From positions 62,001 through 126,000 of the forward strand of contig NZ_JAPNOA010000016.1 of NCBI RefSeq assembly GCF_026626885.1: DNA of 64,000 nt, read 5' to 3'. A program made the translations under genes and the position numbers. The notes under the pieces were generated by a model that searched no databases, was not told the origin of the DNA, and was given only the letters and a program-made list of their open reading frames with translations. This document shows, piece after piece, positions 1-7,335 of the stretch (position 1 is its first letter; each line of letters opens with the position of its first letter). The DNA is from Parathalassolituus penaei. GTDB lineage: Bacteria > Pseudomonadota > Gammaproteobacteria > Pseudomonadales > Oceanobacteraceae.

Positions 1-219
1 CAGACGATCCTGCAAGCGGTTGAGATCTTCACCGCTGAGGTCTGTGACATCAAATTCGCTAGCAACGGCGCTGATCATGATGGCGCGAGCCGACGGTTCA
101 TAAGGATCGGCACCAGGCTGAACCGACTTTTCGGTGCTGCTGGCTGTAACATTCACACCGGTGACGGCGGGTTGGGTAAGCTGGTTTTGCAAATACTGGT
201 TTAGCACATTCAGTAGCAT
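1..219 (-). CDS. Hypothetical protein, 3' end outside window
   Basis: An open frame runs leftward from an ATG at 217-219 to the window edge with no stop, giving 73 visible residues. The protein begins MLLNVLNQYLQNQL, then a Thr/Ser/Val-rich stretch, then an acidic segment. I do not recognise the family. No signal peptide or membrane segment is visible in this part. The codon usage resembles the neighbouring genes. The only evidence for coding is the uninterrupted frame and a sensible start, so the call is moderate. Confidence 0.55.
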   Translation of the reverse strand, partial: MLLNVLNQYLQNQLTQPAVTGVNVTASSTEKSVQPGADPYEPSARAIMISAVASEFDVTDLSGEDLNRLQDRL

Positions 220-486
220 GGTCTTGTCTCGTGCCGGACTGGATGGCTGGTACTTAGCAGGAATAGTGCCTGTTTTGAAAAATATAATAAAAACAAATGG
301 TTGAGGTGTTTTTTGTGGGCGGTTGACTGCTACTGGTGGCAGAAATTTGCCGCAGAAGCTGGATATTCTGGCTATGGAGCAATCGGGAGTTGCCGTAATA
401 GGCTTGAAAAACAGGCAAATATCCGACGGACGATAGAGGAACGGCCGATGCTGGAAATGTCGGTATCCGGCAGGCTTTGTTGAAGG

Positions 487-735
487 TCAGACGGTGAAAT
501 AATAACCAGCACTGGCCAGAACGGTTTTGGTGATGCGTAATTCGTTTTCGGTGAAATAACGCTCACATCCACAATGGCTACAACGAATTAACGCCAGTGC
601 TCGCAAGTGAGACAATGATACATCGGTATCTCGACTACAGCGGTCGCATGTGATTGGTATCATCACCCGTGCCGACAGAATGGTACTGATCTCGATATCC
701 TGCTCCGGGTCTGGAACCGTTACTGCCTGGCTCAT
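487..735 (-). CDS. Small zinc-ribbon-like hypothetical protein
   Basis: An 82-residue protein with two cysteine pairs, CDRC near residue 30 and CSHC near residue 52. This is the spacing of a small zinc ribbon, with a further Cys just after the second pair. The N-terminus is acidic and the C-terminal third looks helical. It stands alone, with non-coding stretches of about 270 and 190 bases on either side. The function is unknown. The paired CxxC motifs argue that it is a real structural protein and not a chance ORF, but no family name is offered. Confidence 0.55.
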   Translation of the reverse strand: MSQAVTVPDPEQDIEISTILSARVMIPITCDRCSRDTDVSLSHLRALALIRCSHCGCERYFTENELRITKTVLASAGYYFTV

Positions 736-927
736 GGTGGTACCTATTTTGTCTGGAACGTTTGTTCAGTTATTTCAGGCTAGCAGTTTTGGGAGAACAC
801 ACAGGATGGCACGATATGAAAATGGTATCCGTTCGTGACTGTCGAAGCCTGTAGGGAATTGCGTAACCTAAACATATTAACGTCAACATGACACTGTAAT
901 GGGGATGTTTCCGAATTAGTGGGTTTG

Positions 928-2070
928 TTAGTTCATGTTGAGCATTGTTGAAACTTCTTCTGCGATAGCCAGTGACGCCGTCAGGCCTGGACTCTCAATA
1001 CCGAACAGGTGTAAGGCCGGTGGGAGATCTGGATGACCGTTTTGCAACATGAAATCCGCCACACTCTGGCCGGGGCCACTGAGTTTGGGGCGAATACCGG
1101 CGTAGGCCGGTTGCAGCTGATCTGTGCCCAGTTGCGGGTACCAGCGTTGAATGGCCGTGGCAAAGGCTTGTGCTCGTTGGGGATCAACATGATAGAGGTT
1201 GTTATCACTGGATGGGCTCCAGTGTGGGTCTTCATTGATTCCCGGTAGGTACTGGACGTCCGGGCCAAACCGCACCTGTCCACCCATATCGAGAGTGGCG
1301 TGCACTCCCAGACCTGCGAGTTGTGGTTCGGGTAGTGGGTAGACCAGATGGTGAAATGGTGAACGGCCGGGCAGGCTGAAATAGTGTCCTCGGCAGGGAT
1401 AAAGGGCTGGTGTATGTTCAGGTCGTTCACCACAGGCCAGTGCCACCTGGCGTGCCGACAAGCCTGCAGCGTTGATTAATACCCGTACCTGTAATTCGAG
1501 TGTGCCATCAGCTGTTTCGACCGCAATCTGCCAGCCCTGATCGTTATCGCGAGCGCTCAGCAAGTTGGAATGGCAGGCGACCAGAGCTCCCTGTTGCTCA
1601 GACAGCTGCTGCAAGCGGTACATATATTGGTGACTGTCGATGATGCCGGTGCTTGGTGAAAACAATCCGGCTGTGGCTGTAACGGCCGGTTCCAGCTCGG
1701 AGATGTCTGTTTGATCCAGTTGCAGCAACGGAATCCCCAAGCGTTGCGCAGTTTGCTGCAGCTGAACGAGCGCGGGGTGTTCTTGCACCGGACTGACGAT
1801 CAGTTTGCCGATCCGTTTATGCGGGACATCCTGCTGCTCGCAGAATTGATAAAGAGCCTTACGTCCTGCTACACACAGACGTTCTTTCAGCGAAGCGGCC
1901 GGGTAGTAGAGACCTGCATGAATCACTTCACTGTTGCGGCTGCTGGTTTCGGTGCCGATCTGGCCATGACGCTCCAGCAATAACACCTGACAGTGTTCTG
2001 ACAAACGTTGGGCGATGGCGAGGCCTACTACGCCTCCGCCAACAATACAGACATCAAAATCAGCACTCAT
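928..2070 (-). CDS. FAD-dependent oxidoreductase, L-2-hydroxyglutarate oxidase (LhgO)-like
   Basis: A 380-residue member of the DAO-type FAD oxidoreductases. The N-terminus carries the dinucleotide fold (VCIVGGGVVGLAIAQ) followed by ERHGQIGTETSSRNSEVIHAG, the pattern typical of LhgO and related 2-hydroxyacid oxidases. The C-terminus has the conserved GIESPGLTASLAIA segment that closes the FAD site. A frame extension upstream to 2205 exists but adds an unrelated 45-residue tail, so I start at the ATG at 2068-2070, directly before the flavin fold. It should oxidise a small 2-hydroxy acid and pass electrons to the respiratory chain; the substrate is inferred from family only. It is divergent from the DUF2788 gene. 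Confidence 0.85.
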   Translation of the reverse strand: MSADFDVCIVGGGVVGLAIAQRLSEHCQVLLLERHGQIGTETSSRNSEVIHAGLYYPAASLKERLCVAGRKALYQFCEQQDVPHKRIGKLIVSPVQEHPALVQLQQTAQRLGIPLLQLDQTDISELEPAVTATAGLFSPSTGIIDSHQYMYRLQQLSEQQGALVACHSNLLSARDNDQGWQIAVETADGTLELQVRVLINAAGLSARQVALACGERPEHTPALYPCRGHYFSLPGRSPFHHLVYPLPEPQLAGLGVHATLDMGGQVRFGPDVQYLPGINEDPHWSPSSDNNLYHVDPQRAQAFATAIQRWYPQLGTDQLQPAYAGIRPKLSGPGQSVADFMLQNGHPDLPPALHLFGIESPGLTASLAIAEEVSTMLNMN

Positions 2071-2219
2071 GGTCCGCTCCGTAGCCTGACTTCTATTATG
2101 GCCGCAAATATTCCAGCACAAGGCACAAAGCCAGTACCAATGTTCGGGTGCACCGATTCCGGAGCCTTTGGTAACATATGCTTCATTTTCTGGCATTGAG
2201 CCCACAAAGGTAACACAGA

Positions 2220-2420
2220 ATGAATATCAGCAAGTTTGAAGGCGTGGCGATGGATCTAGGCATTGGTGTGCTGATCCTGTTCATGCTCTTTATCATTTAC
2301 GACCTTGCCAAGCGTTCTAACGCCGGAAAGTTTGGGATGGGCGTACTGTTTTTTGCGCTGGGTCTGGGGATGCTGGGATTTATAATCAAGACCGTATTGG
2401 TCGAGGTGCTCGATTTCTAG
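2220..2420 (+). CDS. DUF2788 family small membrane protein
   Basis: A 66-residue protein with two hydrophobic segments, about residues 15-28 and 43-62, separated by the basic linker DLAKRSNAGKFG. The sequence matches my recollection of the DUF2788 family, in which LILFMLFIIYDLAK and FFALGLGMLGF are conserved. Both termini probably lie on the same side of the inner membrane. Function is unknown in the family. It begins about 150 bases from the divergent oxidoreductase and may share its regulatory region. Confidence 0.8.
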   Translation: MNISKFEGVAMDLGIGVLILFMLFIIYDLAKRSNAGKFGMGVLFFALGLGMLGFIIKTVLVEVLDF

Positions 2421-2523
2421 CTTTTTTCTGAATAAATAATATTTGGCATCAATCCTGCAGTTGCGTTATGTCGAGCCCGGACTGTTGTCTGGGACTTAAC
2501 CGGCTTTGTGATCGGGGGATGCG

Positions 2524-3045
2524 ATGGAAGCTCAGAGAACCGGCAAGTTAAAGGAATGGAGACTTGCCAACCATGTAAAACAGGATTTTTCTCGCCGCCA
2601 GGCTGCACCATTGATCAAACTGATCAATCTGCCTGCTATCAATCCGGATGATTCGGATGATCATGCTCTTAATCAGCGTGAGCTGGTGGAGAGTATGTTA
2701 CCAGTGGTCGAGCATGTGGTTCGTTTTAATCACCTGACCCAATATTCACAGATCAATATCTTCTGGCTGGATCCGCATCAGAGTCTGGATCAGGCAGGAA
2801 GGCAGTTACTGGACTTTATGGCGTCACTGGCAGGTACGCATACGCTTTGGGTGCCATTGTCATCCAGTCATACCGCACTGGTGAACGCGCTTTCTATGGT
2901 GCTTCCTGGATTACAATGCCTGGATTTGTCATCGGTAGTGATGGTGTATATCGGTGATCAGGGAATCAGCCATCCGCTGGGGCGGATTGCTGCAAGCTGT
3001 GGTATGCCATTTTATTTCCAAGCCTGCTTGCAAGGCAGCATCTGA
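2524..3045 (+). CDS. Hypothetical protein, 173 aa
   Basis: A 173-residue soluble protein. The N-terminal 30 residues are basic and the centre is acidic (NPDDSDDHALNQRELVE). The C-terminal half alternates hydrophobic strands and helices, with the phrase VVMVYIGDQGISHPLGRIAASCGMPF near the end. No signal peptide, membrane span or known motif was recognised. A G-rich tract lies just ahead of the ATG at 2524. It could have an alpha/beta fold, but no function is assigned. Confidence 0.7.
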   Translation: MEAQRTGKLKEWRLANHVKQDFSRRQAAPLIKLINLPAINPDDSDDHALNQRELVESMLPVVEHVVRFNHLTQYSQINIFWLDPHQSLDQAGRQLLDFMASLAGTHTLWVPLSSSHTALVNALSMVLPGLQCLDLSSVVMVYIGDQGISHPLGRIAASCGMPFYFQACLQGSI

Positions 3046-3194
3046 GTAATATTCAGACTTTCAACTCCTTATTCAGGCAGGTTGCAAGACCTGCCGTTCA
3101 GTATTCAACTCCCTTTTCTCTTGTCTGGTTGATTACGGGCATGTGCAATGTGCTATTGCTTGGATAGACTGAAACAAAGAAAAAGGAGATATCT

Positions 3195-3443
3195 ATGTCA
3201 TCTACACTCAAAGAACAACTGGCGCTTTTGCATAAAGAGCTGTCTGCTAATCCATCTATTGATGATGAAGCTGCTGCTATGTTACGACAGTTGGCTCGTG
3301 ATATCGAAACCGTGGAGCCGGCGGCCGCTGCGTCCGTCACCGATGGTCTTGATGAAGCCGTTGGCCGCTTTGATGCCGAGCATCCATCCCTGACGGCAAT
3401 TCTGCGCCAGATTGTTGATACCCTGCAGAAAATGGGCGTCTGA
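3195..3443 (+). CDS. DUF4404 family protein
   Basis: An 82-residue, mostly helical acidic protein beginning MSSTLKEQLALLHKELSANP and ending in ALTAILRQIVDTLQKMGV-like helix. The pattern of a leading KEQL..LH.EL helix, an acidic centre and a closing LRQI..TL..MGI helix is that of the DUF4404 family, which has no known function. An AAGGAG Shine-Dalgarno sequence stands at the usual distance before the ATG. It lies about 50 bases before the CBS gene on the same strand and may be co-transcribed with it. Confidence 0.75.
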   Translation: MSSTLKEQLALLHKELSANPSIDDEAAAMLRQLARDIETVEPAAAASVTDGLDEAVGRFDAEHPSLTAILRQIVDTLQKMGV

Positions 3444-3494
3444 TTCGCCGCTTGCGGCTCCGTTGTAACACTTGTTGTCTATCCGGAGAGTTTC

Positions 3495-3929
3495 ATGAGA
3501 CACATGCCAACCCTGACCGAGGCCATGACTGCCTTTCCATTGCACGTTAGTGAGGAGACTCCGCTGCGTCAGGCTGCCACCCTGATGGAAGAACATCGTT
3601 GTCACCATTTACCTGTGCTTGCCGGTTCTTCGGTGGTGGGGGTGCTGACTTCCGAAGAAGTGAAGCTGGCCTGTTCCCCTGGTCACGGTCTGGCAGATGC
3701 TGATGAAATGACCGCTGGAGATGTGTGCCAGCGCCGCTTTGCTCATGTTGATCTGCATACCCGTCTCGATGTGGTGCTGCAGGGGATGGCAGAAGAAGGT
3801 CTGAGCGCGGTTCTGGTGATGCGTAATGAAAAGTTGGCTGGCATTTTTACCAGTCAGGATGCCTGCCGTTTCTTTGCGCGCTGGCTCAAGAAAGAATACA
3901 TGCCTGATGATGATCCTGGCGCTGCATAA
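3495..3929 (+). CDS. CBS domain-containing protein
   Basis: A 144-residue protein made of a tandem CBS pair: the first repeat is about residues 10-60 (LRQAATLMEEHRCHHLPVL...VVGVLTSEEV) and the second about 75-130 (LDVVLQGMAEEGLSAVLV...LAGIFTSQD). Stand-alone CBS pairs bind adenosine nucleotides and tune a partner protein. No catalytic domain is fused here, so the partner is unknown. A good GGAGAG ribosome site precedes the ATG. An intrinsic terminator follows at 3946-3972. Confidence 0.9.
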   Translation: MRHMPTLTEAMTAFPLHVSEETPLRQAATLMEEHRCHHLPVLAGSSVVGVLTSEEVKLACSPGHGLADADEMTAGDVCQRRFAHVDLHTRLDVVLQGMAEEGLSAVLVMRNEKLAGIFTSQDACRFFARWLKKEYMPDDDPGAA

Positions 3930-3945
3930 CAGTGCACGCAGTTGC

Positions 3946-3972
3946 CAGGCTGACCCATTCCGGCCTGTTTTT
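3946..3972 (+). terminator. Intrinsic terminator after the CBS gene
   Basis: CAGGC at 3946-3950 pairs with GCCTG at 3963-3967 and is followed at once by five T residues. The stem is short, but the position 17 bases after the CBS stop fits a terminator. Confidence 0.55.
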
Positions 3973-4014
3973 GTGCGTTTTCTACCTTGTTTGTAGCCTT
4001 TGTCGTGATTTTGC

Positions 4015-4041
4015 CGGTCTGACCTGATCCGGGTCAGACCG
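4015..4041. other. Perfect 10-bp hairpin between CBS gene and GAF regulator
   Basis: CGGTCTGACC at 4015-4024 is exactly complementary to 4032-4041, with a 7-base loop. There is no T-tract on either side, so it is not a clear terminator. It is either an operator or a structural hairpin in the long leader of the downstream regulator. Confidence 0.5.
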
Positions 4042-4095
4042 ATTGGTATGTCGTTGTACTATCTGCCAGTTGCTATTCTGGATTAGTCTTTCGAT

Positions 4096-4154
4096 ACAAT
4101 TGATTCAAAATCGAAGAACTCTACGCGCTTGGTTTCGATTTTCGGATCAATTGT
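4096..4154. repeat. Long AT-rich inverted repeat upstream of the GAF/HTH regulator
   Basis: The left arm is ACAATTGAT (4096-4104) plus AAAATCGAA (4107-4115). The right arm is TTCGATTTT (4134-4142) plus ATCAATTGT (4146-4154). Both 9-bp blocks are perfectly complementary and are separated by a 2/3-base internal loop, leaving an 18-base terminal loop. It lies about 140 bases before the start codon at 4291. As DNA it could be a double operator; as RNA it would be a very stable leader hairpin. The 361-base gap from 3930 to 4290 holds this element, the hairpin at 4015-4041 and the terminator at 3946-3972. Confidence 0.7.
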
Positions 4155-4290
4155 CGTCAATCTGCTGCCATTCTCTTCAAATTGGTCAATCGTTCAGTGT
4201 TGCCCGCTCCCTCTGGACAAAAAAAATTCGGTTCTTATAAAAACTGGTACGGACCTTGCGATAGACAAGTCATACCAGGAGGACCTGACT

Positions 4291-4986
4291 ATGTACAAAA
4301 TCGCCGATATCCAGGATTACCGTCAGACACGCGCCCAGGCTTCTGCCTCATGGCTCGATACCCTTGCTGACATCATTGAAGGCCGTTATCAAGATGAAGA
4401 TTGTGTTCAGCGTATGCTGATGCTGGTGTCTGAACAAACTGGTCTGCGTAACGTGTCGATCGCATTGCCAGATTCTCCAAGCCGCTTCCGTGCTCAGTAC
4501 TGCTCTACTGGTGTCAGCAACGGTGTCTACAGCTTCGCTGTGCAGCACGCCCTGTGCCGTCAGTTTGAATCCCGCGAATGGCTGGTCATCAAGGAAGGTT
4601 CCGAGCGCCCGGATCGTTTTGATCACCATTCTGCGACTCTGACCCTGCAAGACCGCTGTCTTCTGGTACCACTGGTACTGCGTCAGTCTGTGCTGGCGGT
4701 GCTGGTGATGGATCTGCGTGGTGCCCGTGCCGACCAGCTGGATATGGGCCTGATCCGTTGTCTTGGTGCCCAGATTGCCCAGGTGCTGGCAACCCAGGTG
4801 GTGCCTAATTTCAAGACCCTGTACGCCCGTCCTTACCAGCGCGTTCAGGAGAACGAACTGGATGAGATCATGGCGGCCATCAACAAATGTAGTGGTAATA
4901 AAACCATGGCCGCCAAGGTGCTGGGCCTGACGCCTCGTCAGCTGCGCTACCGTCTGGCCAAACTGGGCGCAGAAATCGCTGACTGA
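4291..4986 (+). CDS. GAF domain plus Fis-type HTH regulator lacking an AAA+ domain
   Basis: A 231-residue protein. Residues about 20-165 form a GAF-like sensory domain, and the last 45 residues (NELDEIMAAINKCSGNKTMA, then AAKVLGLTPRQLRYRLAKLG) are the DNA-binding helix-turn-helix seen at the C-terminus of NtrC/NifA-class activators. The sigma-54-interacting AAA+ domain that normally sits between them is absent; only about 35 residues link the two. I start at the ATG at 4291 because AGGAGG lies at 4277-4282; the frame extends upstream to 4129, but that would run through the long inverted repeat. It probably acts as a ligand-responsive repressor or as a partner of a full-length activator. Confidence 0.8.
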   Translation: MYKIADIQDYRQTRAQASASWLDTLADIIEGRYQDEDCVQRMLMLVSEQTGLRNVSIALPDSPSRFRAQYCSTGVSNGVYSFAVQHALCRQFESREWLVIKEGSERPDRFDHHSATLTLQDRCLLVPLVLRQSVLAVLVMDLRGARADQLDMGLIRCLGAQIAQVLATQVVPNFKTLYARPYQRVQENELDEIMAAINKCSGNKTMAAKVLGLTPRQLRYRLAKLGAEIAD

Positions 4987-5059
4987 TATCGCATCGTCAC
5001 GATAATGTCATCGCCTCACTGGCAGACTGACGAGTAACACGTCACGATGCCGGTGAAGC

Positions 5060-6220
5060 ATGGCCCCTGTACGAATCAGTATTGTTACTGAAACCTATAT
5101 TCCGGATGTAAACGGTGTTGCCAATTCGCTGAGCCAGCTTTTGCGGGCTCTTGACCGACAACGCTTCCGGGTGCAGCTGGTCAGAACCCGTCCTCACGCG
5201 GCCTGGACTTCACAGGAAGAAGAAGTATGGTGCCGCGGTATCCGTTTGCCCTTTTATCCCGATGTTCAGGTTGGCTGGCCTTCGCGCGAACGTATCTGTG
5301 AAGCCTGGGACAGCTTTACCCCGGACCTTGTCTATCTCGTCACAGAAGGCCCTTTGGGCGCTGCAGCACTGGCAGAGGCTCGTCAGCGTGGCATTCCGGT
5401 GATCAGCTCCTTCCATACCAATTTTCACCGTTACAGCAGCCATTACGGCTTTGGCTGGGTACAGACGCTGATGCTGGCCTGGCTGCGCCACTTTCACAAT
5501 CGTACCGCGCTGACTATGGTACCAGCACCTGATATGCAAACGACCTTGCTGGCCGATGGTTTCGAATCCGTTGAGATCCTGCCTCATGGTGTGGACTGCA
5601 CGCTGTTTGATCCGCGTCGTCGTAGCCAGAGTTTGCGTCAGCAGTGGCTGGCAGATCAGAGCGGCCCGGTGATGATGTATGTTGGTCGTCTGGCAGCGGA
5701 AAAGAATATCCCTCTGGTGGTGCACAGTTGGCAGCAGTTACGTCAGCAACACCCAGGCTTGCAGCTGGTACTGGTCGGGGATGGTCCTCTGAGGGAGCAG
5801 TTACAACGTGAATATCCGGATATTCACTTTTGTGGTGTGAAGACCGGTACTGAACTGGCTCAGCATTTTGCTTCTGCAGACCTGTTTGTTTTTCCAAGTA
5901 TGACCGAAACCTTTGGGTTAGTGACTCTGGAGGCGATGGCAAGTGGTTTGCCAATAGTGGCCTTTGATGTAGCAGCTGCAGGGCAATATGTTTCATCAGG
6001 GTGCAATGGCGAATTGGCCAAGGCAGGAGACGAGTGGGCATTTGTTGATTCTGTCCGGCGGTTATTGGCACAGGATCTTGTTGCTGCTGGACGGCTTTCG
6101 CGTCAGCAGGCCGAATTACTGGGCTGGAAGCGGGTTGCGGAGCAATTTGAAGCCTATTCGCGACAGGTACTGGTAGCTCATGCGACAAAATCCGTAGGTC
6201 AATCTCAAAGCATGGTATGA
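5060..6220 (+). CDS. Glycosyltransferase family 4 (GT-B) protein
   Basis: A 386-residue GT4 enzyme. The N-terminal half has the acceptor-side motif VTETYIPDVNGVANSL, typical of mannosyl- and glucosyltransferases acting on lipids (MgtA/PimB-like). The C-terminal half has the donor-site signatures GRLAAEKN and the E-x7-E motif in PSMTETFGLVTLEAMASG. It would act at the inner leaflet of the cytoplasmic membrane, transferring a sugar from a nucleotide donor to a lipid or similar acceptor. The substrate cannot be read from sequence. It lies alone between the GAF regulator and a small hypothetical gene. Confidence 0.9.
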   Translation: MAPVRISIVTETYIPDVNGVANSLSQLLRALDRQRFRVQLVRTRPHAAWTSQEEEVWCRGIRLPFYPDVQVGWPSRERICEAWDSFTPDLVYLVTEGPLGAAALAEARQRGIPVISSFHTNFHRYSSHYGFGWVQTLMLAWLRHFHNRTALTMVPAPDMQTTLLADGFESVEILPHGVDCTLFDPRRRSQSLRQQWLADQSGPVMMYVGRLAAEKNIPLVVHSWQQLRQQHPGLQLVLVGDGPLREQLQREYPDIHFCGVKTGTELAQHFASADLFVFPSMTETFGLVTLEAMASGLPIVAFDVAAAGQYVSSGCNGELAKAGDEWAFVDSVRRLLAQDLVAAGRLSRQQAELLGWKRVAEQFEAYSRQVLVAHATKSVGQSQSMV

Positions 6221-6267
6221 CCCTTGCAGCTCCCTGAATGAACTGATCATTCGGGGGAGAGATCACA

Positions 6268-6570
6268 ATGGTTGAATTCAGCCGCACCAGCATTGCTCTG
6301 CTGCAAAAAATCAAACGCCTGGCCAAAGACGAACAAGGCTGCGTTATTCACTATGACTCTGCAACATTGGAAAATGACCTGCGTTTGCTGGTTAAAAGCG
6401 GTGTAAGCGAAGAGTTGCTACAGCTGATCGAAGAGTTCCTGCCTACTCAGGAACCTGCCGCCGCTCCAGTGGCCAACCGTACCTATCGGGGTGCTACGGT
6501 TATGATGGATGACCGTGAACGAATTGGCCCTTCAACTCGAGTTTACCGTGGACGTATCGTCAACGGCTGA
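6268..6570 (+). CDS. Hypothetical protein, 100 aa
   Basis: A 100-residue protein with an acidic helical N-terminal two thirds (KIKRLAKDEQGCVIHYDSAT...LVKSGVSEELLQLIEEFL) and a Pro/Ala hinge before a short basic tail containing the near-repeat TYRGAT and VYRGRI. A strong GGGGGAGAG ribosome site precedes the ATG. I do not recognise a family. The repeated YRG motif in the tail is the only striking feature. Confidence 0.7.
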   Translation: MVEFSRTSIALLQKIKRLAKDEQGCVIHYDSATLENDLRLLVKSGVSEELLQLIEEFLPTQEPAAAPVANRTYRGATVMMDDRERIGPSTRVYRGRIVNG

Positions 6571-6832
6571 TTGTCCAGTTTGTGCAGCCTTTTGGTGCGA
6601 CTTGGCCAACATTGCCCCTTTCTGGGGAGAAAATGGGCAATAGCCAGTTACAACCAAAGGCTGTGTTGAGATGGATGTATGTGATTACAAATCTGTCTGC
6701 ATGACAGCGTTCCAATGACGCTGGTACCAGGTTTCTCTGACTTTTCTTCTTATCCTGCATGCCAGGATCATGTCTTTGTATCTTCCATAAGTGTTATCCG
6801 CTTTGGGTCTTTGCCCGTAGCGTTCATCAAAG
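6571..6832. other. Non-coding interval upstream of the FNR boxes
   Basis: No credible gene is present. A weak hairpin (TTGCCC near 6612 with GGGCAA near 6635) follows the hypothetical gene and may end its transcript; there is no T-tract. The rest shows no feature I can support. Confidence 0.4.
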
Positions 6833-6846
6833 TTGATGCACATCAA
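6833..6846. promoter_or_regulatory. Perfect FNR/ANR box (distal)
   Basis: TTGAT-GCAC-ATCAA matches the FNR/ANR consensus TTGAT-N4-ATCAA at all ten defined positions. It is centred 51 bp from a second perfect box (6884-6897) and both precede the small membrane protein at 6974. Binding by an oxygen-sensing FNR-family regulator is inferred from the motif. Confidence 0.75.
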
Positions 6847-6883
6847 GCCCGTTTCCTGTTCATAGATTCATGCCCGAATGCCT

Positions 6884-6897
6884 TTGATATGTATCAA
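6884..6897. promoter_or_regulatory. Perfect FNR/ANR box (proximal)
   Basis: TTGAT-ATGT-ATCAA, again ten of ten consensus positions. Its centre lies about 83 bp before the ATG at 6974. If it occupies the usual -41.5 position for a class II FNR-activated promoter, transcription would start near 6932 and leave a leader of about 40 bases. The distal copy at 6833-6846 could add co-operative activation. Confidence 0.8.
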
Positions 6898-6973
6898 TTT
6901 GCATACAGGCATGGCTGCTAAAGTGATTACATCAAACGGGGGCCAAGGCCCTGGAAAACAAGAGGTGATGGCT

Positions 6974-7093
6974 ATGTTTATGGATGAGGTTGTATTTGCT
7001 GGACTACTGATCGTTGGTTTGACCTGTGCGTTCTTTGCCGGTGTGTATATCGCCATCCGTAAAGACATTTCCAAGCACGGCACTGGCGAGTAA
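6974..7093 (+). CDS. 39-residue single-span membrane miniprotein under FNR-type control
   Basis: A 39-residue protein: a short acidic N-terminus (MFMDEVV), one hydrophobic segment at about residues 7-27 rich in Gly/Ala/Phe, and a basic tail IRKDISKHGTGE. It resembles in size and build the accessory subunits of terminal oxidases (CydX, CcoQ, CcoS types) and DUF3149-like miniproteins, but I cannot assign it to any of them. AAGAGG lies about 8 bases ahead of the ATG at 6974; an ATG at 6968 would add two residues. Two perfect FNR boxes precede it and an intrinsic terminator follows at 7219-7251, so it looks like an independent, oxygen-regulated transcript. Confidence 0.65.
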   Translation: MFMDEVVFAGLLIVGLTCAFFAGVYIAIRKDISKHGTGE

Positions 7094-7218
7094 GTGTCCC
7101 CGTCAATTTTTGGCCGGTAGCATTTACCCCGCTGCTGGTTAAAACCGGTTCTTCTGAAGAGTCGGGGTGAGTGCCTGCACTGACCGAATATTTTTTCTGC
7201 GCTGAGTACCCTTGCCTC

Positions 7219-7251
7219 GGGCCTGATCGTTTGATCCAGGCCCATTTTTTT
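7219..7251 (+). terminator. Intrinsic terminator of the miniprotein transcript
   Basis: GGGCCTG at 7219-7225 pairs with CAGGCCC at 7237-7243, extended by ATC/GAT, and is followed by a T7 tract at 7245-7251. It lies about 125 bases after the miniprotein stop. A further imperfect hairpin bounded by ACCCCG/CGGGGT lies between about 7125 and 7167. Confidence 0.85.
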
Positions 7252-7335
7252 ATGGGGCGCAAATAAAAATCCTGCGTACCTGCCGTGTATTACAGGCAGG
7301 CAACGAGGGATTGCCGATACAACAGCGGGTTGTTA

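Noticed and set aside
301-838. Short plus-strand ORFs at 301-483 and 650-838
   Set aside because: No ribosome site, no motif, and they overlap the better minus-strand zinc-ribbon gene or its flanks.
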